DNA of 17,969 nt from JAUREX01 sp044356825 (GTDB lineage Bacteria; Pseudomonadota; Alphaproteobacteria; Rhodobacterales; Rhodobacteraceae): the NCBI GenBank assembly GCA_044356825.1, contig JBIKVM010000042.1, positions 1-17,969 on the forward strand, in the 5' to 3' direction. Numbering within the stretch: position 1 is the first letter of the stretch; every line of letters begins with the position of its first letter. Of the stretch, positions 8,501 through 14,489 are shown in pieces. A model generated the notes under the pieces. The model worked only from the letters and a program-made list of their open reading frames with translations. It made no database searches and was not told where the DNA came from. Made by a program: the position numbers and the translations under genes.

Positions 8501-9766
8501 GTTGGCGCCCTGCCGTCCGACGGCGCCTCGGTCGCGGTGATGCTCGGATCGCAGCGCTACACGCTGACCATGCGGGGCGGCGAGGTGCGGGTCGACGGCC
8601 CCGAGGCCGGGCGCGTCGTCGCGGGCTTCGTGCCGGTGGCGGGGGGCTTCGCGCTGAAGCTCGAAACCCTCGACGGCCTGCTGACCGGCCAGAGCCTGCG
8701 CCTTGAACCGACCGCAGACCCGGCCGCGGCCACAGCCTTCGGCCTCGGGACGGGCACGACCACGCAGGCCGCCAGCGTCACGGGACGGGCCTTCGCTGCG
8801 CTTACCGCACCCGCGACGGTCCAGATCGCGGTGAACGGCACGACACATACGGTGACGGTCGACGCTACAACCCACAACGTCAGCGCGGCACCCACGCTAC
8901 CTGCGGGTGTAGCCATCGCCGTCAACACACCGTCAGCAGGCATGCGTGCCCTCGTCATCACCCTGACCGGCGCCGCCGCCGCCCAGCCCTTCCGCATCCT
9001 GCCCCCGGGCAATGCGGCGCTTGGGCTCGAGACGGCCAACGCGCAACTGACGGTCACGCCCGCCGGGCTCAGGGCCGAGAGCGTGGACGGCCAGCCCGTC
9101 GCCATCAGCGGGTCCGCCGAAAGCCTCGCGGGGCAGCGCATCACGCTCGGCAACCTGCCCGACGAGGATCTGATCGTCGTCATGACCGGGGCGGGTGGCG
9201 CGCGGCGGCTGACGGCACGGTATGACATCGCACCCAAGCCCCCTGCGCCGCCCCTGCCGCCAGCTGTCGAGGTGCGGGTACTCGATGCCGCCCAGCGCCG
9301 GGTCGAGATCATCGACCGCGCGAGCGGACAGGCCATCGCCAGCCGCACGGTCGATGCCGACGGCCTCATCACGGCGGCGGGGTTCCGCTTCGTCATCGAC
9401 GGCACGATCACCTCGGGCGATCGCTTCTTCGTCTCGCCCAATGCGGGCGGGATCGGCGATGCGCGCAACATCGCGGCCCTGCTCAAGCTCGAGAACGCCG
9501 ATCCGACAACCGGGCGGGGCGGCTTTCAGGATGTTTTTCGTGCCCTTGTCACCGATGTCGGCGGGCAGGTGCGCACGGCAACCATTTCCGCCGCCTCGGC
9601 CGAGGCGCTGCGCGACGGTGCGGCCGAGGTCGAATCGGGATTCGCGGGCGTCAACCTCGACAGTGAGGCGGCCCAACTCTTGCAGCAGCAGCAGGTCTAT
9701 CAGGCGCTCGCCCGCGTCATGACCACGGCGCGCGACCTGCTCGATACGCTCCTGCGTTCCATCTGA
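5576..9766 (+). CDS. flgK: Flagellar hook-associated protein 1 FlgK, very large form
   Basis: FlgK (HAP1) joins hook to filament. The ends are canonical: YDIAASGISAYRNALSVTGQ then NIANINTEGYRRREATLQE at the N-terminus, and FAGVNLDSEAAQLLQQQQVY then RDLLDTLLRSI at the C-terminus. The product is 1396 aa against about 450-650 usually. The N-terminal helical part reaches roughly residue 330. A long Ala/Gly/Thr-rich beta-type insertion runs to about residue 1220, with two flagellin-IN-like modules (about 703-750 and 767-825, the second reading LRDAINNRAGQTGITAATSP). A proline-rich linker KPPAPPLPPA sits near residue 1221, before the familiar SGDRFFVSPNAGGIGDARNI. The ATG at 5576 follows CGGAGG. 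No frameshift or stop interrupts it, and its codon and GC use match its neighbours. Confidence 0.93.
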   Translation: MAGLYDIAASGISAYRNALSVTGQNIANINTEGYRRREATLQEVSASQSGIYTRADQTGLGVRVEDIRRAFDAFLATRVRDTSADFVSADTYKTTLDQLEGLLLPEDYDLGFFITDFFSGVSGVAQSPGDLAPRVALIEQGRALAGAFGQASSTLEWLRESVIDQARIAATEFNTTLEGLLNVQGRLISAGQSGQAANALLDERDKIVKSLNETARMSVDYGSRGDVTLTFGPAGAGRPVLQGLESGTLAVAQSQDRLVLLSGWQGRQIETTQIGSGRIAGLVAAYETITATMADLDALAVKLAADLNAVHGAGLTLDGTRGGPLFTADATTIAGDPKNLGTAAATLTAPQVMTGERPDLRIVYDAAADLWRGFDPSGQERVSGREVLNYGDIEIGLAGRAADRDTFYLTLSRGKAANMRFLADRPQAIAAGAPSLASKADTNLGTADLTATIDTSIEPPDLRRIETILRNDGAALTATRLRSEGVVGHIPAGTRAIDLYSLAQQDSLSFTVTDGALGTLGAVSVSVGGISRSFDLGSSSAWSQLRSRNPDADMSDLAEMLNEGTILGTGGASFAALGIHASGEGGILTIAGEAGSLGAGSIAITGSVAVAGTLITGNATPSTVQVFTREGRHVAGTPLAQSELVGLLTEENGFMPQAEYRADWLNGAGGVGYLGLRVTQSIPTGEQVLRLSGAEVQGALADGAVTFKAGTDTETIQIAPAASAEALAALVNARTADTGVHASARTRLELSFGTAGSYSAAFTLQGTNATPVVIEIATAPTHFGALRDAINNRAGQTGITAATSPDGQRLVLESATGADIVIGDFTATGGAIAHREVSETFAGSTPSAFAAGQTLRQKGAIALRAASSTAGFVGIDAHASASDAFTGGILSRSVSAAGERQDIAFGIVEGIDTNEAARDGLSASAAAGSYSLTVGGRSATVSAAALTDPSSAGVAAALAAALRASAPVPALTGATVGALPSDGASVAVMLGSQRYTLTMRGGEVRVDGPEAGRVVAGFVPVAGGFALKLETLDGLLTGQSLRLEPTADPAAATAFGLGTGTTTQAASVTGRAFAALTAPATVQIAVNGTTHTVTVDATTHNVSAAPTLPAGVAIAVNTPSAGMRALVITLTGAAAAQPFRILPPGNAALGLETANAQLTVTPAGLRAESVDGQPVAISGSAESLAGQRITLGNLPDEDLIVVMTGAGGARRLTARYDIAPKPPAPPLPPAVEVRVLDAAQRRVEIIDRASGQAIASRTVDADGLITAAGFRFVIDGTITSGDRFFVSPNAGGIGDARNIAALLKLENADPTTGRGGFQDVFRALVTDVGGQVRTATISAASAEALRDGAAEVESGFAGVNLDSEAAQLLQQQQVYQALARVMTTARDLLDTLLRSI

Positions 9767-9783
9767 CACCCTGAGAGGCCGCC

Positions 9784-10704
9784 ATGACGATCAGTACGAG
9801 GTTGTTCAACGAACAGACGGTGCGCCAGATCGGGCTCCTCAACGATCGGGTGCAGGGGCTGCAGGATCAGGTCGCGACCGGACGCGCCGACACGCGCCCT
9901 TCGCAAGATCTCATGTCGGCGGTCAAGCTTTCGGCCAGCAAGGAACTTCTGGGCGGCATCGAACGCTATCAGACCAACATCGACGTGGCGCTGCTGCGGC
10001 TTGATCTGGCGGACTCGACCCTTGCGCAGATTGGCAACGTCGCGACGCGCCTGTCGGAGTTGTCGGTGCAGGCCGCCACCGACACGCTGAGCTACGCCGA
10101 CAGGCAGTCGGTCCGGCTCGAGGTCGAGCAGCAACTCGAACTCCTGCTCGGCCTTGCCAACACGCGTGACTCGCAGGGGCAATCGCTTTTTGCCGGCTAT
10201 CGGACGGCCGATGTGCCCTTCGTGCGCGACGCGTCGGGCTCGGTTGTCTATCAGGGCGACAGCGGGGTCCACACGCTGCGGATTTCCGACAGCCAGAGCC
10301 TGCCCACCAGCCTCGACGGCGCGTCGGCCTTTCAGCGCATCGAGACCGAGACAGGGCCCAAATCCCTCTTTGCCATCGTCGAGGACTTCATCGGCGCACT
10401 CGAAACCTCCGACACGCCCGAGGGCCGCGCGGGCCTCGGCCAGGCGGTCTCGGAAATGACCGCGATGACATCCCACGTCGCTGCCCAGCGCACCCGCGTC
10501 GGTGCCAACGCCCGCACGGCCGAGATCCAGTCCGAGGCACTCGGCAAGCGCGAACTGCTCGTGCGGAAGGCGATCTCGGGCCTCGAGGACGCGGATCTCG
10601 CCGAGGTCATCAGCCAGTTGCAGAGCTTGCTCGTGAACCGCGACGCCACCCAGCAGGTCTTCGCCAAGATCAGCCAGCAGAGCCTGTTCGACTTCATCCG
10701 CTAG
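9784..10704 (+). CDS. flgL: Flagellar hook-associated protein 3 FlgL
   Basis: FlgL (HAP3) forms the second junction layer between FlgK and the filament. The 306-aa product is flagellin-like. Its N-terminal helix begins MTISTRLFNEQTVRQIGLLN, with DQVATGRADTRPSQD matching the 'q..isTGkri..pSdDP' element. A long coiled region follows (YQTNIDVALLRLDLADSTLA). SQGQSLFAGYRTADVPF matches the usual 'n..G.ylFaG..t...PF' motif. The C-terminal helix ends LFDFIR. The length is normal (about 300-320). The ATG follows GAGAGG (9773-9778), 17 bp after flgK. It is the last gene of the cluster; the next gene converges 14 bp away and no clear intrinsic terminator lies between them. Confidence 0.93.
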   Translation: MTISTRLFNEQTVRQIGLLNDRVQGLQDQVATGRADTRPSQDLMSAVKLSASKELLGGIERYQTNIDVALLRLDLADSTLAQIGNVATRLSELSVQAATDTLSYADRQSVRLEVEQQLELLLGLANTRDSQGQSLFAGYRTADVPFVRDASGSVVYQGDSGVHTLRISDSQSLPTSLDGASAFQRIETETGPKSLFAIVEDFIGALETSDTPEGRAGLGQAVSEMTAMTSHVAAQRTRVGANARTAEIQSEALGKRELLVRKAISGLEDADLAEVISQLQSLLVNRDATQQVFAKISQQSLFDFIR

Positions 10705-10718
10705 GGCCCGCCCCCCCC

Positions 10719-12947
10719 TCAGGCGCACAGCGGCTTGCGGTTGCGCAGGTGGCGGTCGGTCATGGCGCGCAGGCGGCGGCCGCGCGGGTTGGGGCGGGCG
10801 AGAGGCAGGGGGCTGCGGCCCCCAAGCGGGGGGCAGTCGGGCAGGATCGCCGCGATCTCGGCCAGCGCCTCGGGCGAGAGCGCGCGCATCGCCTCGGCAT
10901 CGACCATCAGGCTCTCGGCCGGGGCGCCGTTGGCGAAGACGATCTCGTGATGATCGAAGAGGAGGTGGAAATAGGCGACCTCGGGCGGATCGAGGACCTC
11001 GACCCCCGGCACGCCCAGCAGGTGGCGCGCCGCCGCCAGCACCTCGGCCGAGCCGAACATCCGCCGCGCGATCTCGGAGCGCAGGAGCACCCGGTGCTGG
11101 GGCGAGACGGTCAGGTCGCGCTCGGGCAGGCCGGGGCCAAGCGCGCCCGCCGCGATGCGGATCGGCCGCATTTGCGGATGCGCCGCAAGATCGGCCCCCG
11201 TCAGCACGCGCGACCCCGCCCAGCGCAGCGGCTGCACCCCGCGGTCGAGCGTCACCACCCCGTCGCCGGCCCGCAACCCCTCGACCGGCCGCGCCCCGCG
11301 GTCGGTCTGGATCAGCGTCCCGGCGGCAAAGCACACCACCACCGCCGTATCGTTGAGGGTGATGATATTGTCGTTCGTCCCGTCGGCGATATCGGCCGCG
11401 GCAAGCTCGTCGCCATCGAAGAAGAAGACCGATTGCGCCCCGCCCGTGGCGTTGGGCGTGCCGATCATGAAGGCGTCGAAGCCGTCCCCGTCCCGATCGC
11501 CCGCAGGCCCCGAGTTCGAGGCATTGGGCGCGCCGCGGAATTCGTAGGAGTTCGGGGCAAGCGACGTGTTGAGGAGGCTGATGAACCCGTCCGTCGGCCC
11601 ACCCATCGCGTCGAGTGCCGCGAAATCCTGCGCGGAGACGAGATAGAGCTTCGACTGCCCCCCGGCCGAGATCAGCACGTCGTCGCGCCCGTCGCCGTCG
11701 ACATCGCCCGCCGAGGACATGAAGCGACCCGTCGCCGAGGATGCGGTCGGGTCGTTCATGCGCCACGAATTCGGCCGCGGCGCGATGTTTCCCGCACTCA
11801 CCACCCCGTCGGTGACACCATCCGCGGCATCGGCCGCGGCGATGTCCTGCGCGGCCATCAGATAGACCATCCCCGAGGCGGAGCCCCCGTTGAAGGGATA
11901 TTGCGAGGCGATCATCAGGTCGGGCCGGCCGTCGCCGTCGATGTCGCCCGCGCTCGCGACGTTGTAGCCGAAGTTCTCGTTCCAGAACGTCCCCTCGAAC
12001 CGGTAGGAGCCCGAGATGCCCGCGATGTTGTCGAGATGGACCCGACGGTTCACCGTTCCGTCGGCTGCGTCTGCCGCCGCGAGCGAATCGAGGCTGAGCA
12101 GATAGGCGACCCCCGAATACTGCGCCCCGCCATTCGCGCCATGCGCGCCGATCAGGATCTCGTCGACCCCGTCGCCGTCGACATCGCCCACATTGGCGAT
12201 GCGCATGCCCGACCGGGCGAAGGCATCGGAATGGATCAGCTTGTAGGAATTCGCTTGGTTGACCGCGTTCTGCAGCGTCATGTGCCCGTTGACGGTGCCG
12301 TCGGCCGCGTCCGCCGCCGCGAAGTCGGACCGGGCGACGACATAGACCGCACCCGTCTCGCTGCTCTCGTTCCACGCGCCGAAGGCCAGATGCGACATCT
12401 GCCCCGTCGGGCCGCTGATCGAGGCGATGCGCAACCCCTCGGGATAGACGTCGCCGAACTGGCTGACCGCGGTCGTGGTGGTGAAGCGCCATCTCGTGCC
12501 GTTGCCCACGAAGCTCGAGATCAGCGCGATGCCATCGACGAGCCCGTTGTTGGCGTCCGCCGTCGCATAGCCCGACATGTCGACGAGGAAGGCTTCGTTG
12601 TTGCCGCGGCTCACGACCAGATCGTCGATCCCGTTGCCCGTGATGTCGCCCACATGCTCGATCCGGCCAAAGCGCGTATAGCCCCCCGAATCGCCCTCGA
12701 TGATCCGAAAGAAGGGCCGCGCGGCGCCCTCGTGGTTGATCATCTGGTCCACGGTGCCGTCGGCGGCATCGGCGGCGGCGAGGTTCGCGCCACTGATCAT
12801 GTAGATGCGGCCGTGAAAGACGTTGAACGATGGCTGATAGTTCGTCGCCGAGAAGGCGTAGTCGATCAGACCGTCGCCGTCGAAATCGCCCGAATAGACG
12901 GTGCCGCCGACGTAATCCTGAAAGCCATTCTTGAATCTGTAGGCCAT
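10719..12947 (-). CDS. Seven-bladed FG-GAP beta-propeller protein with C-terminal Hint domain
   Basis: The 742-aa product has two parts. Residues 1 to about 530 contain seven repeats of about 80 aa. Six carry a calcium-binding FG-GAP loop (GDFDGDGLID near 20, GDITGNGIDD near 100, GDVDGDGVDE near 254, GDIDGDGRPD near 334, GDVDGDGRDD near 414, GDRDGDGFDA near 483); the third is degenerate (near 178). Each repeat also has a second motif like LAAADAADGTV. Seven such repeats suggest an integrin-alpha-type propeller. From Cys539 a Hint_2-like domain follows: VCFAAGTLIQTDRGARPVEG, LTVSPQHRVLL and HHEIVFANGAPAESL. Hint domains can cleave autocatalytically at the first Cys. No Sec signal is seen; type I or other export is a guess. 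The ATG at 12947 has only a weak GGGGG upstream. Ligand and role are unknown. Confidence 0.88.
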   Translation of the reverse strand: MAYRFKNGFQDYVGGTVYSGDFDGDGLIDYAFSATNYQPSFNVFHGRIYMISGANLAAADAADGTVDQMINHEGAARPFFRIIEGDSGGYTRFGRIEHVGDITGNGIDDLVVSRGNNEAFLVDMSGYATADANNGLVDGIALISSFVGNGTRWRFTTTTAVSQFGDVYPEGLRIASISGPTGQMSHLAFGAWNESSETGAVYVVARSDFAAADAADGTVNGHMTLQNAVNQANSYKLIHSDAFARSGMRIANVGDVDGDGVDEILIGAHGANGGAQYSGVAYLLSLDSLAAADAADGTVNRRVHLDNIAGISGSYRFEGTFWNENFGYNVASAGDIDGDGRPDLMIASQYPFNGGSASGMVYLMAAQDIAAADAADGVTDGVVSAGNIAPRPNSWRMNDPTASSATGRFMSSAGDVDGDGRDDVLISAGGQSKLYLVSAQDFAALDAMGGPTDGFISLLNTSLAPNSYEFRGAPNASNSGPAGDRDGDGFDAFMIGTPNATGGAQSVFFFDGDELAAADIADGTNDNIITLNDTAVVVCFAAGTLIQTDRGARPVEGLRAGDGVVTLDRGVQPLRWAGSRVLTGADLAAHPQMRPIRIAAGALGPGLPERDLTVSPQHRVLLRSEIARRMFGSAEVLAAARHLLGVPGVEVLDPPEVAYFHLLFDHHEIVFANGAPAESLMVDAEAMRALSPEALAEIAAILPDCPPLGGRSPLPLARPNPRGRRLRAMTDRHLRNRKPLCA
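11483..12893 (-). repeat. Tandem ~240-bp coding repeats (propeller blades)
   Basis: The GDxDGDG-encoding element recurs with a striking spacing. On the plus strand GTCGCCGTCG occurs at 11691, 11931, 12171 and 12873; a related GTTGCCCGTG begins near 12633 and GTCCCCGTCC near 11483. The steps are exactly 240 bp between 11691, 11931 and 12171, and 240 bp between about 12633 and 12873. The step between 12171 and 12633 covers two blades (462 bp, one degenerate), and the last step is about 208 bp. The unit equals one propeller blade of about 80 codons, pointing to growth by tandem duplication. Confidence 0.75.
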
Positions 12948-13125
12948 CGTGCCCCCATCCGCCGCGCCGCGCTCTTTGCGCCCGCACCATCCCCGACCCG
13001 GCTGAATGGCCGGTTAAGCGCGCGCGGCGTCGGTGACGGTCATCACCGGGTGCGGCGGTTTCGGGGCGGCGGGGTGGCGCGTGCGGGGCGCTTGAACTGA
13101 ACGGGCGTTCAGATACTCTGGCGCC
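12948..13125. other. Divergent intergenic region, propeller gene / TetR gene
   Basis: This 178-bp gap separates the start of the minus-strand propeller gene from the plus-strand TetR gene and must hold promoters for both. The only clear structure is the inverted repeat at 13097-13112 (listed separately). I could not pick convincing -35/-10 pairs by eye. TTGAAC (13092-13097) and GATACT (13112-13117) are only 14 bp apart. Confidence 0.5.
13097..13112 (+). promoter_or_regulatory. Palindromic operator for the TetR-family regulator
   Basis: CTGAACGGGCGTTCAG consists of perfect 7-bp arms (CTGAACG / CGTTCAG) around GG and ends 13 bp before the TetR start codon at 13126. TetR-family dimers bind short palindromes of this size, usually close to their own gene, so autorepression is likely. 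Whether the propeller gene 150 bp away is also controlled cannot be told from sequence. Confidence 0.65.
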
Positions 13126-13722
13126 ATGGCGCGCAAGGTGGGATCCCATGCCGGCACGACCGGCCCGCGGGTGCGGGCGGCGGCGCTGCGGCTCTTTGCG
13201 CGCGAAGGCTTTGCGGCCGTCTCGATGCGGGCCATCGCGGCCGAGGTGGGGGTGCAGGCGGGTGCGCTCTATCTCTATACCCCCGACAAGCAGACGCTGC
13301 TATTCGACCTCATGCGCGACCACCTCGAGGGGGTTCTGGCGGCCTGGGCGGCGGTGCGCCCCGATGCGGCCGCGCCGGCCGAGCGTCTCGCGGCCTTCGC
13401 GCGCTTTCACGTCACCCACCACATCGACCGGCCCGAGGCGGTCTTCATCGCCTACATGGAGTTGCGCGCCCTGACGCCCGCGAACTTTGCCCGGATCGAG
13501 GCGCTGCGCCGCGCCTATGAGGCCGAGCTGGAGGCGATCCTTGTCGACGGGGCGCGGGCGGGCGTGTTTCGCCTGCCCGATGCGCGGCTTTCGGCGCGCG
13601 CCCTCATCGCGATGCTGACGGGCGTCACGACCTGGTATCGGGCGGGCGGGCCGATGTCGCGGTCCGATGTCGCCGAAGCCTATGCCGCGATGGCGCTGCG
13701 CGCGGCCGGCGCGCCCGGCTGA
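13126..13722 (+). CDS. TetR/AcrR-family transcriptional regulator
   Basis: The 198-aa product is a ligand-responsive DNA-binding repressor by family. The N-terminal helix-turn-helix is clear: ALRLFAREGFAAVSMRAIAA (residues 20-39) then EVGVQAGALYLYTPDKQTLL, which is the recognition helix and the conserved Tyr/Lys stretch before helix 4. The C-terminal helical half (about 70-195) binds the inducer and dimerises; it does not identify the ligand. The length is typical (about 190-210). No good ribosome-binding site precedes the ATG at 13126, so translation may start on a short or leaderless transcript. The HTH position supports this start, and the operator lies just upstream. The region downstream is rich in acyl-CoA metabolism genes, so an acyl-CoA ligand is conceivable but speculative. 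The gene converges on the next with a 6-bp gap. Confidence 0.9.
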   Translation: MARKVGSHAGTTGPRVRAAALRLFAREGFAAVSMRAIAAEVGVQAGALYLYTPDKQTLLFDLMRDHLEGVLAAWAAVRPDAAAPAERLAAFARFHVTHHIDRPEAVFIAYMELRALTPANFARIEALRRAYEAELEAILVDGARAGVFRLPDARLSARALIAMLTGVTTWYRAGGPMSRSDVAEAYAAMALRAAGAPG

Positions 13723-13728
13723 CCCCCC

Positions 13729-14388
13729 TCAGCGCGGGGCGGGAATGGCCGCGAGCGCCGGGGCGAGATCGCCGTATCCGGTGAACCGCCGCTCATACGC
13801 CAGCCCCAGCCGCGCCGCCGCCGCCTCGGCCCTCGCCGAGAGGTCGGGATCCTCGGTCTGCGCCAGATAGATCAGGCGGTCGTAATGGCCGAAATAGGCG
13901 TCGCGCAACTCGGGGTGGCGGTCGAGGCCCATCGGGCGCCAGACGAAGGCATCGAACTGCCGCACGAGGAAGTCGGTCAGATAGAAGGCCGTGAACTCGG
14001 TCTCGGCATGGGCGGCGAAGGTGGCGTTGCCTTCGAAGAAGCTGTAGCAGTGCGGACCCTCGATCATGCCCACGCCCAGCTCGGCGCAGCGCGCCTGCAA
14101 GAGGCCGCCCGTGCCGCAATCGGCATAGACGACGAAGATCTGCGCATATCGGTCCCGCGCGGCGCGCACCGCGCCCTCGACCGCGTCGGGGATGCGATCT
14201 GGCCAGAGATGGAGGTTCGCGGGCAGGCAACTGAGGTCGAGATGCGCCCACCCGTTCGCGGACCTGAGCGCGAGGATCTCGCGCGCGAGCGCCCCGCAGG
14301 CGATCAGCAGCACCCGCCCCGCACCTGAGGGTGCCAACCCCTCGGCCGTCAGGGTGGTGTCGTCGGGGATGGGGGCGGGCGCGATCAT
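13729..14388 (-). CDS. DUF1638 domain protein
   Basis: The 219-aa product matches the remembered pattern of DUF1638, a family of unknown biochemical function found in alphaproteobacteria and in methylotrophic methanogens. Visible conserved blocks are LIACGALAREI (residues 28-38), LSCLPANLH (52-60), VVYADCGTGG (86-95), GPHCYSFFEG (111-120), FYLTDFLVRQFDAFVW, DRHPELRDAYFGHYDRLIYL and a C-terminal RFTGYGDL. Cys31, Cys54, Cys91 and Cys114 with His60 and His113 sit in the conserved blocks and could form a metal or cofactor site (inference). About 22 poorly conserved residues precede the first block, so a later start is possible. It is divergent from mct across 101 bp and convergent with the TetR gene. 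No catalytic function is claimed. Confidence 0.85.
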   Translation of the reverse strand: MIAPAPIPDDTTLTAEGLAPSGAGRVLLIACGALAREILALRSANGWAHLDLSCLPANLHLWPDRIPDAVEGAVRAARDRYAQIFVVYADCGTGGLLQARCAELGVGMIEGPHCYSFFEGNATFAAHAETEFTAFYLTDFLVRQFDAFVWRPMGLDRHPELRDAYFGHYDRLIYLAQTEDPDLSARAEAAAARLGLAYERRFTGYGDLAPALAAIPAPR

Positions 14389-14489
14389 GGGGCGAGAGTT
14401 GCGCGAAACCGCGCCGCTGTCGAGGGGCCGACCTTGCCCCCCCGCCCGGCCTATGAGAATGCTTGCGCAACTTTGTTGCGGGGGCGGTC
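14389..14489. promoter_or_regulatory. Divergent DUF1638/mct control region with repeated TTGCGC half-sites
   Basis: This 101-bp gap lies between two divergent start codons. It contains AGTTGCGC (14397-14404) and its exact reverse complement GCGCAACT (14465-14472). The second arm overlaps the 8-bp palindrome TTGCGCAA (14463-14470) and a further inverted pair CGCAAC-TTT-GTTGCG (14466-14480). Clustered GCAA/TTGC half-sites resemble operators of short-chain acyl-CoA regulators (RamB/PccR type), but the identity of a binding protein is inference. No convincing sigma-70 boxes were seen. Confidence 0.4.

Noticed and set aside
10705..10718. Terminator between convergent flgL and the propeller gene
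   Set aside because: The gap is only 14 bp, C/G-rich, with no stem-loop or T-tract.
10808..10823. GC-rich hairpin GGGGGC-TGCG-GCCCCC as a possible terminator for flgL
   Set aside because: It lies about 100 bp inside the Hint coding sequence and has no T-run; it is best explained by codon use.
10749..13100. Long plus-strand open frame (783 codons) with repeated VAVDIA-like stretches
   Set aside because: The repeats are the antisense of the GDxDGDG blade codons; the real gene is on the minus strand with clear family motifs.
9700..13149. Very long minus-strand open frame (1149 codons) over flgL and the propeller gene
   Set aside because: It overlaps flgL and the propeller/Hint gene in a different frame, and its translation is Arg/Gly/Ala-rich with no recognisable motif. 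It is an effect of high GC.
13717..13733. CTGA-CCCCCC-TCAG symmetry between the TetR and DUF1638 genes
   Set aside because: It arises from two facing TGA stop codons plus a chance base; too short to be a terminator.
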